From Sulfitobacter sp. SK011 (GTDB lineage Bacteria; Pseudomonadota; Alphaproteobacteria; Rhodobacterales; Rhodobacteraceae), in the NCBI RefSeq assembly GCF_003352065.1, contig NZ_CP025803.1, positions 3,079,574 to 3,143,573 on the forward strand: a DNA stretch of 64,000 nucleotides. Reading direction: 5' to 3'. The notes beneath the pieces were generated by a model. The model saw nothing but the letters and a program-made list of their open reading frames with translations. It searched no databases and was not told the origin of the DNA. Shown one piece after another: positions 1 through 6,667 of this stretch; the first letter of the stretch is position 1, and each line of letters starts with the position of its first letter. Both the position numbers and the translations under genes were made by a program.

Positions 1-185
1 ACGCGCGCGGCCACCACGGCGGGCGTGACCCGTTACAGCAAGAGGCGGCACTGTATTATTTTGGGCCCGCGAAAGGGCCATCAGAGGACACAGTGATTGA
101 TCAATTGCAACTGGCCCCGACAATCCTGCACCGGCTCGGTGCGCCGATTGCCAAGACCATGAAAGCCAAGAGTTTTCTCACCTGA
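1..185 (+). CDS. C-terminus of alkaline-phosphatase-superfamily phosphodiesterase-like protein (5' truncated by window)
   Basis: Reading frame 3 is open from the window edge to a TGA at 183-185 and encodes about 60 residues ending in APTILHRLGAPIAKTMKAKS followed by FLT. The 'APTIL-x-x-LGxPI-x-x-TM-x-x-KS' ending is typical of type I phosphodiesterase/nucleotide pyrophosphatase and sulfatase-like proteins of the alkaline phosphatase superfamily. The metal-binding core is outside the window, so the substrate cannot be told. It converges on the esterase gene on the other strand, with 21 bp between the stop codons. Confidence 0.55.
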   Translation, partial: ARGHHGGRDPLQQEAALYYFGPAKGPSEDTVIDQLQLAPTILHRLGAPIAKTMKAKSFLT

Positions 186-206
186 GGCGGTTGGATCAAC
201 CCGACT

Positions 207-1142
207 TCAATACGGCCATTCGCGCCGCCCCAGCGCGTCAATTGCACCGACTACCTGATCGAAAAAACCAGCCGCTTTTTGCGACATCACCCGCGCCCGC
301 AAACAGCCGTGCACCATGCCCGCCACATTGATCCATTCCGCCTGCCCCCCCGCCGCGCGCAGCGCATCTCGATAGTTTTGCCCATCGCTGGCCAGCGGGT
401 CACATTCTGCCGTGATCATCACCGAGGGTGGCACACCCGCAAAGTCGATGTCCTGCAACGGCGCATAGCGCGGGTCACCTTTGGGGGGCCCACTGCCACC
501 CGTGCGCATGTTCATATAGAATTCCATGTCAGCGGTGCTGAGATGTGGCGCATTGGCGTGCTCCACATAAGACCCCTGCCCCCAGTCACCGCCAAGCCCC
601 GGATAGATCAGCACCTGACCAACAATGCGCCCGTCATGCGTGGCCCGCGCGTGATGTGCCATCGCCGCGGCCAGATTGCCACCGGCACTGTCGCCCGACA
701 GGATCAGATCACCGTCATATGCGGTTGCGATCGCCGCGAAAGCCCGCCAGGCATCGTCGAAACATCCCGGAAAAATCACCTCGGGGGCCAGTCCGTAATC
801 GACCGAAATAACCCTATACCCAGTGCGCTGGCAGATCTCGGCACAGACATCATCATGACTGTCGAGCCCGCCAACAACAAAGCCACCACCGTGGTAATAG
901 ATCACCGTCACATCGCTTTTGCTGGCCTCATAACGGCGGCAGGGAACGCCACCGTGCGGCTCATCGCAGACCTGCACACCTTCGGGCCTGCCCTGATAGA
1001 ACACCTTGCACATGCCGTCATAGACATCGCGCTGCTCAGCAATGGTCAGATCGACAGCACCGGGCGGATAGGTACTGTTCAGCCGCTCGATGAATGCCCA
1101 CATTTCGGCGTCAATCAAGCGGCGATAATCCGGTGTTCTCAC
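207..1142 (-). CDS. alpha/beta hydrolase, hormone-sensitive-lipase (HSL/GDXG) family esterase
   Basis: The protein of about 310 residues has the oxyanion-hole motif HGGGF near residue 85, the nucleophile elbow GDSAGG near 150, an acid segment ECDPLASD and a late VHG that supplies the histidine. This is the complete HSL-family triad, expected to hydrolyse short acyl esters in the cytoplasm. An ATG exists at 1154, but the GTG at 1142 has GGGAGG five bases upstream and overlaps the stop of the upstream acyl-CoA synthetase as GTGA, so I prefer 1142. Together the two genes form a translationally coupled acyl-handling operon. The natural ester is unknown. Confidence 0.9.
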   Translation of the reverse strand: MRTPDYRRLIDAEMWAFIERLNSTYPPGAVDLTIAEQRDVYDGMCKVFYQGRPEGVQVCDEPHGGVPCRRYEASKSDVTVIYYHGGGFVVGGLDSHDDVCAEICQRTGYRVISVDYGLAPEVIFPGCFDDAWRAFAAIATAYDGDLILSGDSAGGNLAAAMAHHARATHDGRIVGQVLIYPGLGGDWGQGSYVEHANAPHLSTADMEFYMNMRTGGSGPPKGDPRYAPLQDIDFAGVPPSVMITAECDPLASDGQNYRDALRAAGGQAEWINVAGMVHGCLRARVMSQKAAGFFDQVVGAIDALGRREWPY

Positions 1143-3016
1143 ACGGCCTCCCATGGCCTTGTGAACGCTCCGAGCACTTTGCCGACATCTGCATCTGACG
1201 CGCCACCCATCGTGACCTGTGCCACCAGACCGCGCTTTTTGTCGTCAATCACGGAAGTCACCCGCGCCTCCAACGATGCCTCTTTCAGTGCGGCATTATA
1301 AATGCGCGTGATCGCATGTTTGCGCAGATCAGGTTTGAAAATTTTGCCCACAGCCGTTTTGGGCAATTCGTCCATGATCGTCATATGCTTGGGCTGAGCG
1401 GCCCGCTCATGGACCTTTTCCTTGCAAAACGCCAACAGCTCTTCTTCGGTCACGGACGCACCGGAAACCAGTTCGACAAAGGCACAGGGCACTTCGCCAG
1501 CATGGGCATCGGGCTGTCCGATTGCCCCGGCAAAGGCCACGGCGTCATGGCCCAAAAGCGCCTCTTCAATCTCGGCGGGGTCGATGTTGTGGCCGCCCCG
1601 GATGATCAGATCCTTGGCCCGCCCGGTGATCCACAGATAACCATCACTGTCGACTCGGCCCAGATCGCCTGTGCGCAGATATTTTTCGTCATAATAGAGG
1701 TCTTTGTTCTTGTCGGCCTCGGTATAGGTATGCCCTGCATAGACACCGGGGTTAGACACGCAAATTTCGCCAATCTCGTCCACGCCCGCATCCACCGGCC
1801 CGTCATTGGTGCCCTTGATGATCCGCACTTTGGAATAGGGCAATGGGATGCCAATGCTGCCAACTTTCTTTTGACCATCGGTCGGATTGACCGACACAAG
1901 GCATGTCGCTTCGGTCAATCCATAGCCTTCTACAAGAGTGACGCCTGTGGCTTCTTCAAAGCGCCGGAAAAGCTCAAGCGGCAATGGTGCAGAGCCTGAG
2001 AACGCCGTCTTGACCGTGCTCACATCCGCATCAATGGGCCGCTGCATCTTGGCCGATATGGCGGTCGGTACAGTAATGATAAAGCTGATCTTCCAGCGCT
2101 CAACCAGTTTCCAGAAATTATCGAATACACCTTCACCACGGTATCCCTGCGGTGTCGGAAAGACCACATGCGCGCCCGAATGGACCGCCGCCATCAGGAT
2201 CACGTGACAGGCAAAGACATGGAACAGCGGCAGCGGACACATGATGTTGTCGTTCTCGTCAAACAACAACCGATGCCCCAGCCAGCCGTTATAGACCAGC
2301 CCCTGATAGGTATGCTGTGCAACTTTCGGCATGCCCGTGGTGCCGCCGGTGTGGAAATAACATGCCACGCGGTCCTCTTGCGGGTCTTCAAACGCCAGCG
2401 TTGTTGGTTGCTTGGCAAGTTCTGCGTTGAAATTCAGATATTTGGCCTGATTGCCGATCTTCAGCTTGGGCCGGATCAGCGGGATAATCCATGACTTTGG
2501 TGGCGTGATGTATCGCAGCAGGTCAACCTCAAGCACCGTATGCACACCCGGTGCCAATTTGACCGCTTCTGCGGTTTTTTCAGCCACATCGGTTTTTGGG
2601 AAAGGCCGCAATGTCACGACCACCGACGCCCCGGTTTCGCGCAGGATTGACCCGATTTGTTCGGGTTCCAACAAAGGGTTGATCGGGTTCGCGATGCCTG
2701 CAACGGCACCGCCCAACAGAGTGATTGTCGTTTCATTACAATTGGGCAGAACATAGGCCACCACATCCTTGGGGCCGACGCCAAGGGATCTAAACATATT
2801 GGCCGCTTGGGTCACCTTGCCGTGCAATTGCTTCCAGGTGAGCGTTTCAGCTTTGTCTTTTTGACCAGAGAATATCTGGTAACTGACGGCCTTGTGCTGC
2901 GGGAACTTTGCCGCTGTGCTGCTGAGCAATCCGTATAGCGTCTTTGCAACATCGCGTTCTGCCCATGGCACTTCCGCTTCGATTGCCTTGCAATCCTTGA
3001 TCCCGCCAAATGGCAT
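1139..3016 (-). CDS. acyl-CoA synthetase (AMP-forming), ANL superfamily
   Basis: This 625-residue protein activates a carboxylic acid to acyl-AMP and then acyl-CoA. The ANL motifs appear in order: P-loop TGGTTGMPK (about residue 228), VEGYGLTEATC, the YLRTGDLGR aspartate, the hinge GRAKDLIIRGGHNIDP, and the C-terminal lysine in KTAVGKIFKPDLR. Length and the N-terminal region fit medium/long-chain acyl-CoA ligases rather than acetyl-CoA synthetase. A GGGGAGGA ribosome site precedes the ATG. It is the first gene of an operon with the esterase, which suggests uptake and activation of fatty acyl esters. The exact acid is not predictable. Confidence 0.92.
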   Translation of the reverse strand: MPFGGIKDCKAIEAEVPWAERDVAKTLYGLLSSTAAKFPQHKAVSYQIFSGQKDKAETLTWKQLHGKVTQAANMFRSLGVGPKDVVAYVLPNCNETTITLLGGAVAGIANPINPLLEPEQIGSILRETGASVVVTLRPFPKTDVAEKTAEAVKLAPGVHTVLEVDLLRYITPPKSWIIPLIRPKLKIGNQAKYLNFNAELAKQPTTLAFEDPQEDRVACYFHTGGTTGMPKVAQHTYQGLVYNGWLGHRLLFDENDNIMCPLPLFHVFACHVILMAAVHSGAHVVFPTPQGYRGEGVFDNFWKLVERWKISFIITVPTAISAKMQRPIDADVSTVKTAFSGSAPLPLELFRRFEEATGVTLVEGYGLTEATCLVSVNPTDGQKKVGSIGIPLPYSKVRIIKGTNDGPVDAGVDEIGEICVSNPGVYAGHTYTEADKNKDLYYDEKYLRTGDLGRVDSDGYLWITGRAKDLIIRGGHNIDPAEIEEALLGHDAVAFAGAIGQPDAHAGEVPCAFVELVSGASVTEEELLAFCKEKVHERAAQPKHMTIMDELPKTAVGKIFKPDLRKHAITRIYNAALKEASLEARVTSVIDDKKRGLVAQVTMGGASDADVGKVLGAFTRPWEAV

Positions 3017-3155
3017 GGCCGTCCTCCCCTAAAAGCTGGTTTTCCAGCTGTGTTTTTTTACTCGCCAAAAGGATGCGTCGAAATCCAGTTTTCTGCAAGC
3101 ATGCTGGCCGTTGCGACGCTGCGTAAGACAAGATAACGCAGCGGCAAAACAAAAA

Positions 3156-3184
3156 GGGCGGCTGTGCGTCATGCACAACCGCCC
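3156..3184 (-). terminator. Rho-independent terminator of the BON/LysM gene
   Basis: GGGCGGCTGTGC pairs with GCACAACCGCCC across a 5-nt loop with one mismatch. On the minus strand the stem is followed by a T-rich run (TTTTTGTTTT). It lies 40 bp beyond the stop of the LysM gene. On the plus strand a short TTTTT also follows, so it may work in both directions. Confidence 0.75.
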
Positions 3185-3224
3185 CAATCTTTTTGGTCTT
3201 ATTTGATCTGAAACCGATGACCGC

Positions 3225-3656
3225 TCACGCGGCCGGAATACGCAGAACCTGACCGGGATAGATTTTGTCAGGATGGCTCAACATTGGCTTGTTGGCTTCA
3301 AAAATCTCTTCGTACCGGGCACCGTTGCCAAGTGTTTTCGCTGAGATTGCCCAAAGGGTGTCACCCTTTTCGACAGTGTGAAACGTCGGATCCGCGCCGT
3401 CACCTTCGATGTCTTCTTCAACCTCTGCGACGCCCTCGACATTGCCAACTGCCAGGATGACTTTCTCTTTCATCTCCTGGCTGACGGCCTTGCCGCTGAC
3501 TTTTACCTTGTCACCGTCCACGGTGATATCAAGACCCTTGGCATCGAGGCCAAGATCCTTCAATTCATCCTGCAGTGCGGCCCCTGAGACCTCTGCGTCG
3601 TCACCACCGCCAAAAACTTTTTTGCCGGCATCTTTAACGAAACTCCACAAACCCAT
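3225..3656 (-). CDS. BON and LysM domain protein (Kbp/YgaU-like)
   Basis: The 143-residue protein starts MGLWSFVKDAGKKVFGGGDD, continues with a BON domain (about residues 30-85, GLDITVDGDKVKVSGK...VEGVAEVEEDI) and ends with a LysM domain (about 93-143, HTVEKGDTLWAISAKTLGNG...IYPGQVLRIP). This layout and length match the E. coli potassium-binding protein Kbp (YgaU) family. LysM binds peptidoglycan-like glycans, but Kbp is cytoplasmic and no signal peptide is seen here. AAAGGAGA lies 8 bp upstream of the ATG. It is a single gene with its own terminator. Confidence 0.9.
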   Translation of the reverse strand: MGLWSFVKDAGKKVFGGGDDAEVSGAALQDELKDLGLDAKGLDITVDGDKVKVSGKAVSQEMKEKVILAVGNVEGVAEVEEDIEGDGADPTFHTVEKGDTLWAISAKTLGNGARYEEIFEANKPMLSHPDKIYPGQVLRIPAA

Positions 3657-3725
3657 ATCAGTTCTCCTTTGCTTATGAACTCATGGACCATAGTTTCGTT
3701 CCACGCCAAGGGACACAAGGGGGAA

Positions 3726-5528
3726 TTAAAGAGCTTGCGCACCATCGGTGAATTGCAGTTTTGCCAGCCGGGCATAAAGACCGCCCTTGGCAACCAACTC
3801 ATCGTGGGTTCCGATTGCCACAATGCGACCCGCCTCCAGCACCACAATGCGGTCCGCTTTTTTGACCGTCGCCAACCGGTGCGCCACGATAAGGGTCGTC
3901 CGGTCGGCGCTCAACTTGTCCACGGCGGCTTGCACGGCACGTTCGCTTTCCGCATCCAACGCGCTGGTGGCTTCGTCCAGCAGCAACACCGGCGTATCGC
4001 GCAGGATCGCCCGTGCGATGGCGATGCGTTGCTTCTGGCCGCCTGACAACATCACGCCCCGTTCCCCAAGATAGCTGTCATAGCCTTCGGGCAAGGCCGC
4101 GATGAATTCATCTGCCGCCGCCGCTTTGGCAGCAGCCACGACATCGGCGTCGCTGGCATCGGGCCTGCCGAACCGGATGTTTTCTGCGGCACTGGCGGCA
4201 AAGATCACCGGGTCCTGAGGGACAAGCGCAATATGGCGACGGAATACATCACGGCGCATATCGCGCAGGTCGACACCATCCAGCCTGATCTGGCCCTGCG
4301 CGGGATCATAAAACCGCAAGATGAGCTGAATAATCGTCGTTTTACCCGCGCCGGACGGACCAACAAAAGCCACGGTTTCACCTGGGCTGATCTCCAGATC
4401 AATCCCATCAAGTGCTGCGACACCGGGCCGCGCCGGATATGAAAAATGCACCCCATCAAAGGTGATCCGTCCGGTCACTGTATCCGGCAGGGCCTGGCCG
4501 TGGGCCGGATCGTTGACCGCATCTTCGCTTTGAAGAAGATCGACAAGCCGCTCGGTGGCCCCTGCCGCGCGCTGCAATTCGGACCAGATTTCAGACAGCG
4601 CCGCAACCGCACCTGCCACCATCACCGCATAGATGACAAACTGCACCAGCCCGCCCGCCGACATATCCCCCGCACGCACATCACGCGCGCCGATCCACAA
4701 CACGCCGACCACGCCTGAGAAAACCAAAAAGATCACGATCACGGTCATCGCCGCACGGGTTTTGATGCGCCGACGTGCCGCGTCAAAGGACGCTTCTGTC
4801 ATTTGACCAAATTGATCCCGACTTGCCGCCTCGTGGGTAAATGCCTGCACGGTCTGCACAGCGGTCAGGCTTTCGGATGCGTTGCCGGATGACGCCGCGA
4901 TCCAATCCTGATTTTCGCGGCTGATCACCCGCAGCCGCCGTCCCAGCGTCAGGATCGGCACCACCACTGCGGGCACGATCAACAGCACCAGCAGGGTCAA
5001 TTTGGTCGAGGTCAGCATCATCAGCCCCAGACCCCCGACAAAAATCAGCATATTGCGCAGGGCAATCGACACCGATGAACCGATCACGGAAAGGATCAGC
5101 GTGGTATCCGTGGTGATCCGGCTCAACACTTCGCCGGTCATGATCCGCTCGTAAAATGACGGGCTCATGCCGATTACACGGTCAAACACCGCCTTTCGAA
5201 TGTCTGCAACCACCCGTTCACCCAACCGCGTCACCAGCGCATAGCGCAGCCCGGTCCCCACGGCGAGCAGGGCCGCAATCACCAATGCCCCCATGAAATA
5301 TTGATCCAAGAGTTGGGTCTCGCCCGTGCGAAAATTATCCACGACCCGGCGCACTGCCAGCGGTAACGCCAGCGAAATCATTGCCGTGAGCACCAAGGCG
5401 CAGATCGACGCGATCATCAGTAACCGGTAAGGCCACAGAAACGGCACCAAAGCGCGCAATGCGCCCAGCTGCTTGGATTTTTCGCGTTCCTCAGTCTGGG
5501 ACGGTGCAGGAATTGGAGGTCGGGCCAT
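3726..5528 (-). CDS. ABC exporter, fused permease and ATPase (MsbA/LmrA type)
   Basis: About 600 residues: an N-terminal type I exporter membrane domain with six hydrophobic spans (residues 30-330) and a C-terminal nucleotide-binding domain with Walker A GPSGAGKTT, Q-loop PQDPVIF, signature LSGGQ, Walker B VLLLDEATSALD and the H-loop AHR. It would act as a homodimer in the inner membrane and export lipids or hydrophobic compounds. The frame is open upstream to 5618, but that extension has no family character and runs almost to the tRNA gene. The ATG at 5528 (MARPPIP) is the likely start. No neighbour identifies the substrate. Confidence 0.92.
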   Translation of the reverse strand: MARPPIPAPSQTEEREKSKQLGALRALVPFLWPYRLLMIASICALVLTAMISLALPLAVRRVVDNFRTGETQLLDQYFMGALVIAALLAVGTGLRYALVTRLGERVVADIRKAVFDRVIGMSPSFYERIMTGEVLSRITTDTTLILSVIGSSVSIALRNMLIFVGGLGLMMLTSTKLTLLVLLIVPAVVVPILTLGRRLRVISRENQDWIAASSGNASESLTAVQTVQAFTHEAASRDQFGQMTEASFDAARRRIKTRAAMTVIVIFLVFSGVVGVLWIGARDVRAGDMSAGGLVQFVIYAVMVAGAVAALSEIWSELQRAAGATERLVDLLQSEDAVNDPAHGQALPDTVTGRITFDGVHFSYPARPGVAALDGIDLEISPGETVAFVGPSGAGKTTIIQLILRFYDPAQGQIRLDGVDLRDMRRDVFRRHIALVPQDPVIFAASAAENIRFGRPDASDADVVAAAKAAAADEFIAALPEGYDSYLGERGVMLSGGQKQRIAIARAILRDTPVLLLDEATSALDAESERAVQAAVDKLSADRTTLIVAHRLATVKKADRIVVLEAGRIVAIGTHDELVAKGGLYARLAKLQFTDGAQAL

Positions 5529-5626
5529 GAAATGTCCTTTGGTGGTGCTCTCGCGGTCATGGCGCGGCTGAGCAGCAGGGTCAAGCACTGCGCGTGCGGC
5601 ATAAACTACAAAGGACATGGATATGT

Positions 5627-5670
5627 TGGAGCGGGCGGCGGGAATCGAACCCGCGTCATTAGCTTGGAAG
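5627..5670 (-). tRNA. 3' half of disrupted tRNA-Gly(UCC), island left junction
   Basis: Read on the minus strand this is anticodon loop CTTCCAA, stem GCTAA, a 4-nt variable region, a perfect T arm (GCGGG, TTCGATT, CCCGC), acceptor CGCCCGC, discriminator T and encoded CCA. Nothing upstream of the loop resembles a tRNA. The missing 5' half, with the complementary TTAGC anticodon stem, is at 46906-46942 on the same strand. Joined at the shared 7-bp loop they give a 74-nt tRNA with anticodon UCC. Confidence 0.93.
5664..5670. other. Left attachment core TTGGAAG
   Basis: Seven bases shared exactly with 46906-46912. In tRNA terms this is the whole anticodon loop, a common crossover site for tyrosine integrases. 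Confidence 0.85.
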
Positions 5671-5719
5671 ACTATGCTGCAAATCGTAAATAAATCAAAT
5701 AAAACATAGGCATAACGAA

Positions 5720-5732
5720 ACCCGTAGCGGGT
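5720..5732 (-). terminator. Possible terminator of the island-borne tRNA-Gly
   Basis: On the minus strand ACCCG-CTA-CGGGT is followed by TTTCGTT, 32 bp downstream of the CCA end of the intact tRNA-Gly. The stem is only 5 bp, so this is a weak call. Confidence 0.4.
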
Positions 5733-5763
5733 CTTTGTCGGTAAACTGTCGGAAATGATTTTT

Positions 5764-5838
5764 TGGAGCGGGCGGGGGGAATCGAACCCCCATCTTCAGT
5801 TTGGAAAACTGAGGTCTTAACCATTACACAACGCCCGC
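5764..5838 (-). tRNA. tRNA-Gly(UCC), complete, island-borne
   Basis: 75 nt including encoded CCA. Acceptor GCGGGCG/CGCCCGC is perfect, anticodon stem TCAGT/ACTGA is perfect, loop TTTCCAA gives anticodon UCC, and the T arm is GGGGG-TTCGATT-CCCCC. The 5' half is almost the same as the disrupted host gene at the island edges, but the anticodon stem and T stem differ, so it is a diverged gene and not a copy made on insertion. It reads GGA (and by wobble GGG) codons. As the host UCC gene is split, this gene may supply that function. Confidence 0.95.
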
Positions 5839-5849
5839 TTACTATTTGC

Positions 5850-5878
5850 CCAATATTTCATACAAGTTTTGGGGTCAA
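5850..5878 (-). promoter_or_regulatory. Sigma-70-type promoter of island-borne tRNA-Gly
   Basis: On the minus strand TTGACC (5873-5878) and TATTGG (5850-5855) are 17 bp apart, 11 bp before the tRNA 5' end. The same arrangement (TTGACC, 17 bp, TACTAG) precedes the broken host tRNA at 46956-46984. Confidence 0.65.
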
Positions 5879-6084
5879 GTAGTATGTGATCAGTCACATG
5901 AGACGAGGGTCTGTCTTAGAAGACGAACACTTGCTGCAAGGCACATTCGGCTCTAGTCTGGATCCAGCTGCAGAATGGCATTCCAATTTAATTCCCACCA
6001 CCCTTCAAGCAACCATTCAACCAATAGCTCTCCGTCCTACTTGCAATCCTCTAGGCGGGAAATCAACAACGCAACAGTGTTTGT

Positions 6085-6129
6085 CTGTTAATCAATTGGT
6101 CGTAGGTTCGATCCCTACCGCCGGAGCCA
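6085..6129 (+). tRNA. 3' fragment of tRNA-Asn(GUU), remnant attachment site
   Basis: The 45 bp begin exactly at the anticodon loop CTGTTAA and run through TCAAT stem, T arm (GTAGG-TTCGATC-CCTAC), acceptor CGCCGGA and GCCA. Upstream sequence does not pair with the anticodon stem, so no functional tRNA is made. It is a scar or attP-derived end of another element that used tRNA-Asn, and it uses the same position (anticodon loop) as the outer island does in tRNA-Gly. Confidence 0.85.
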
Positions 6130-6160
6130 AAATCTCTCTTAGTTAACAAGAGAGTAACAA

Positions 6161-6182
6161 GTCGCCCTCCGGGGCGGCTTTT
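6161..6182 (+). terminator. Terminator downstream of tRNA-Asn fragment
   Basis: GTCGCCC and GGGCGGC form a 7-bp stem with loop TCCG, followed by TTTT. It probably came along with the tRNA-Asn 3' end. Confidence 0.7.
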
Positions 6183-6667
6183 GGCATTCTGCAACATCTC
6201 TGCAACATTGTGATTGATCTAAGATATCCGCAAGGCTCCAACCCCACTTGGCTTTGGACCATTAGCCTTCAGTGATTTGTCATTAGGCGATTGAGGCGCG
6301 AAGCTCTCCCAGCATAATGGACGACCAATGATTTACGCAATCTCGGAAAACGCCGACGGATAGTGGCTTGATGCAAAGATCGAGTTGGACGGCATCACTA
6401 TCTTGCTGCGTGTTGAGACGCGAACGCAGCGACGATGAGGCCAGCCCCGACATCACCGTGCCCGGAGGCGTTGCAGCTCTGAGTGCAGATCTGGTGGCGA
6501 CACGCTTTGGCGCGACCTTGCCATACCTAACAACCTCAGTCAGTGCCGTGCCTGTTTTTGCGGTTGCTTTGTTTTCAATGAGAATTCAGATTGGAACAAT
6601 AAACGCATGAACCTGTGTTGGCATTCATTTGAAAACACAACAAAAAATACAAGGCTAGGCAGCAAGT
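6183..6667. other. Intergenic region with paired GCAACA motifs, no gene called
   Basis: Two GCAACA motifs 11 bp apart (6191-6196, 6202-6207) lie right after the tRNA-Asn terminator and resemble integrase arm sites. A related pair in inverted orientation occurs at 13975-13992. A short 80-codon frame at 6368-6610 has no recognisable features. The rest should hold the promoter of the restriction operon, whose first ATG is at 6668. Confidence 0.4.

Noticed and set aside
279-1301. Long plus-strand frame of 340 codons opposite the esterase and synthetase
   Set aside because: It mirrors the well-supported minus-strand genes and has no family character.
5886-6146. 86-codon plus-strand frame near the left end
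   Set aside because: It runs through the tRNA-Asn fragment and has no protein features.
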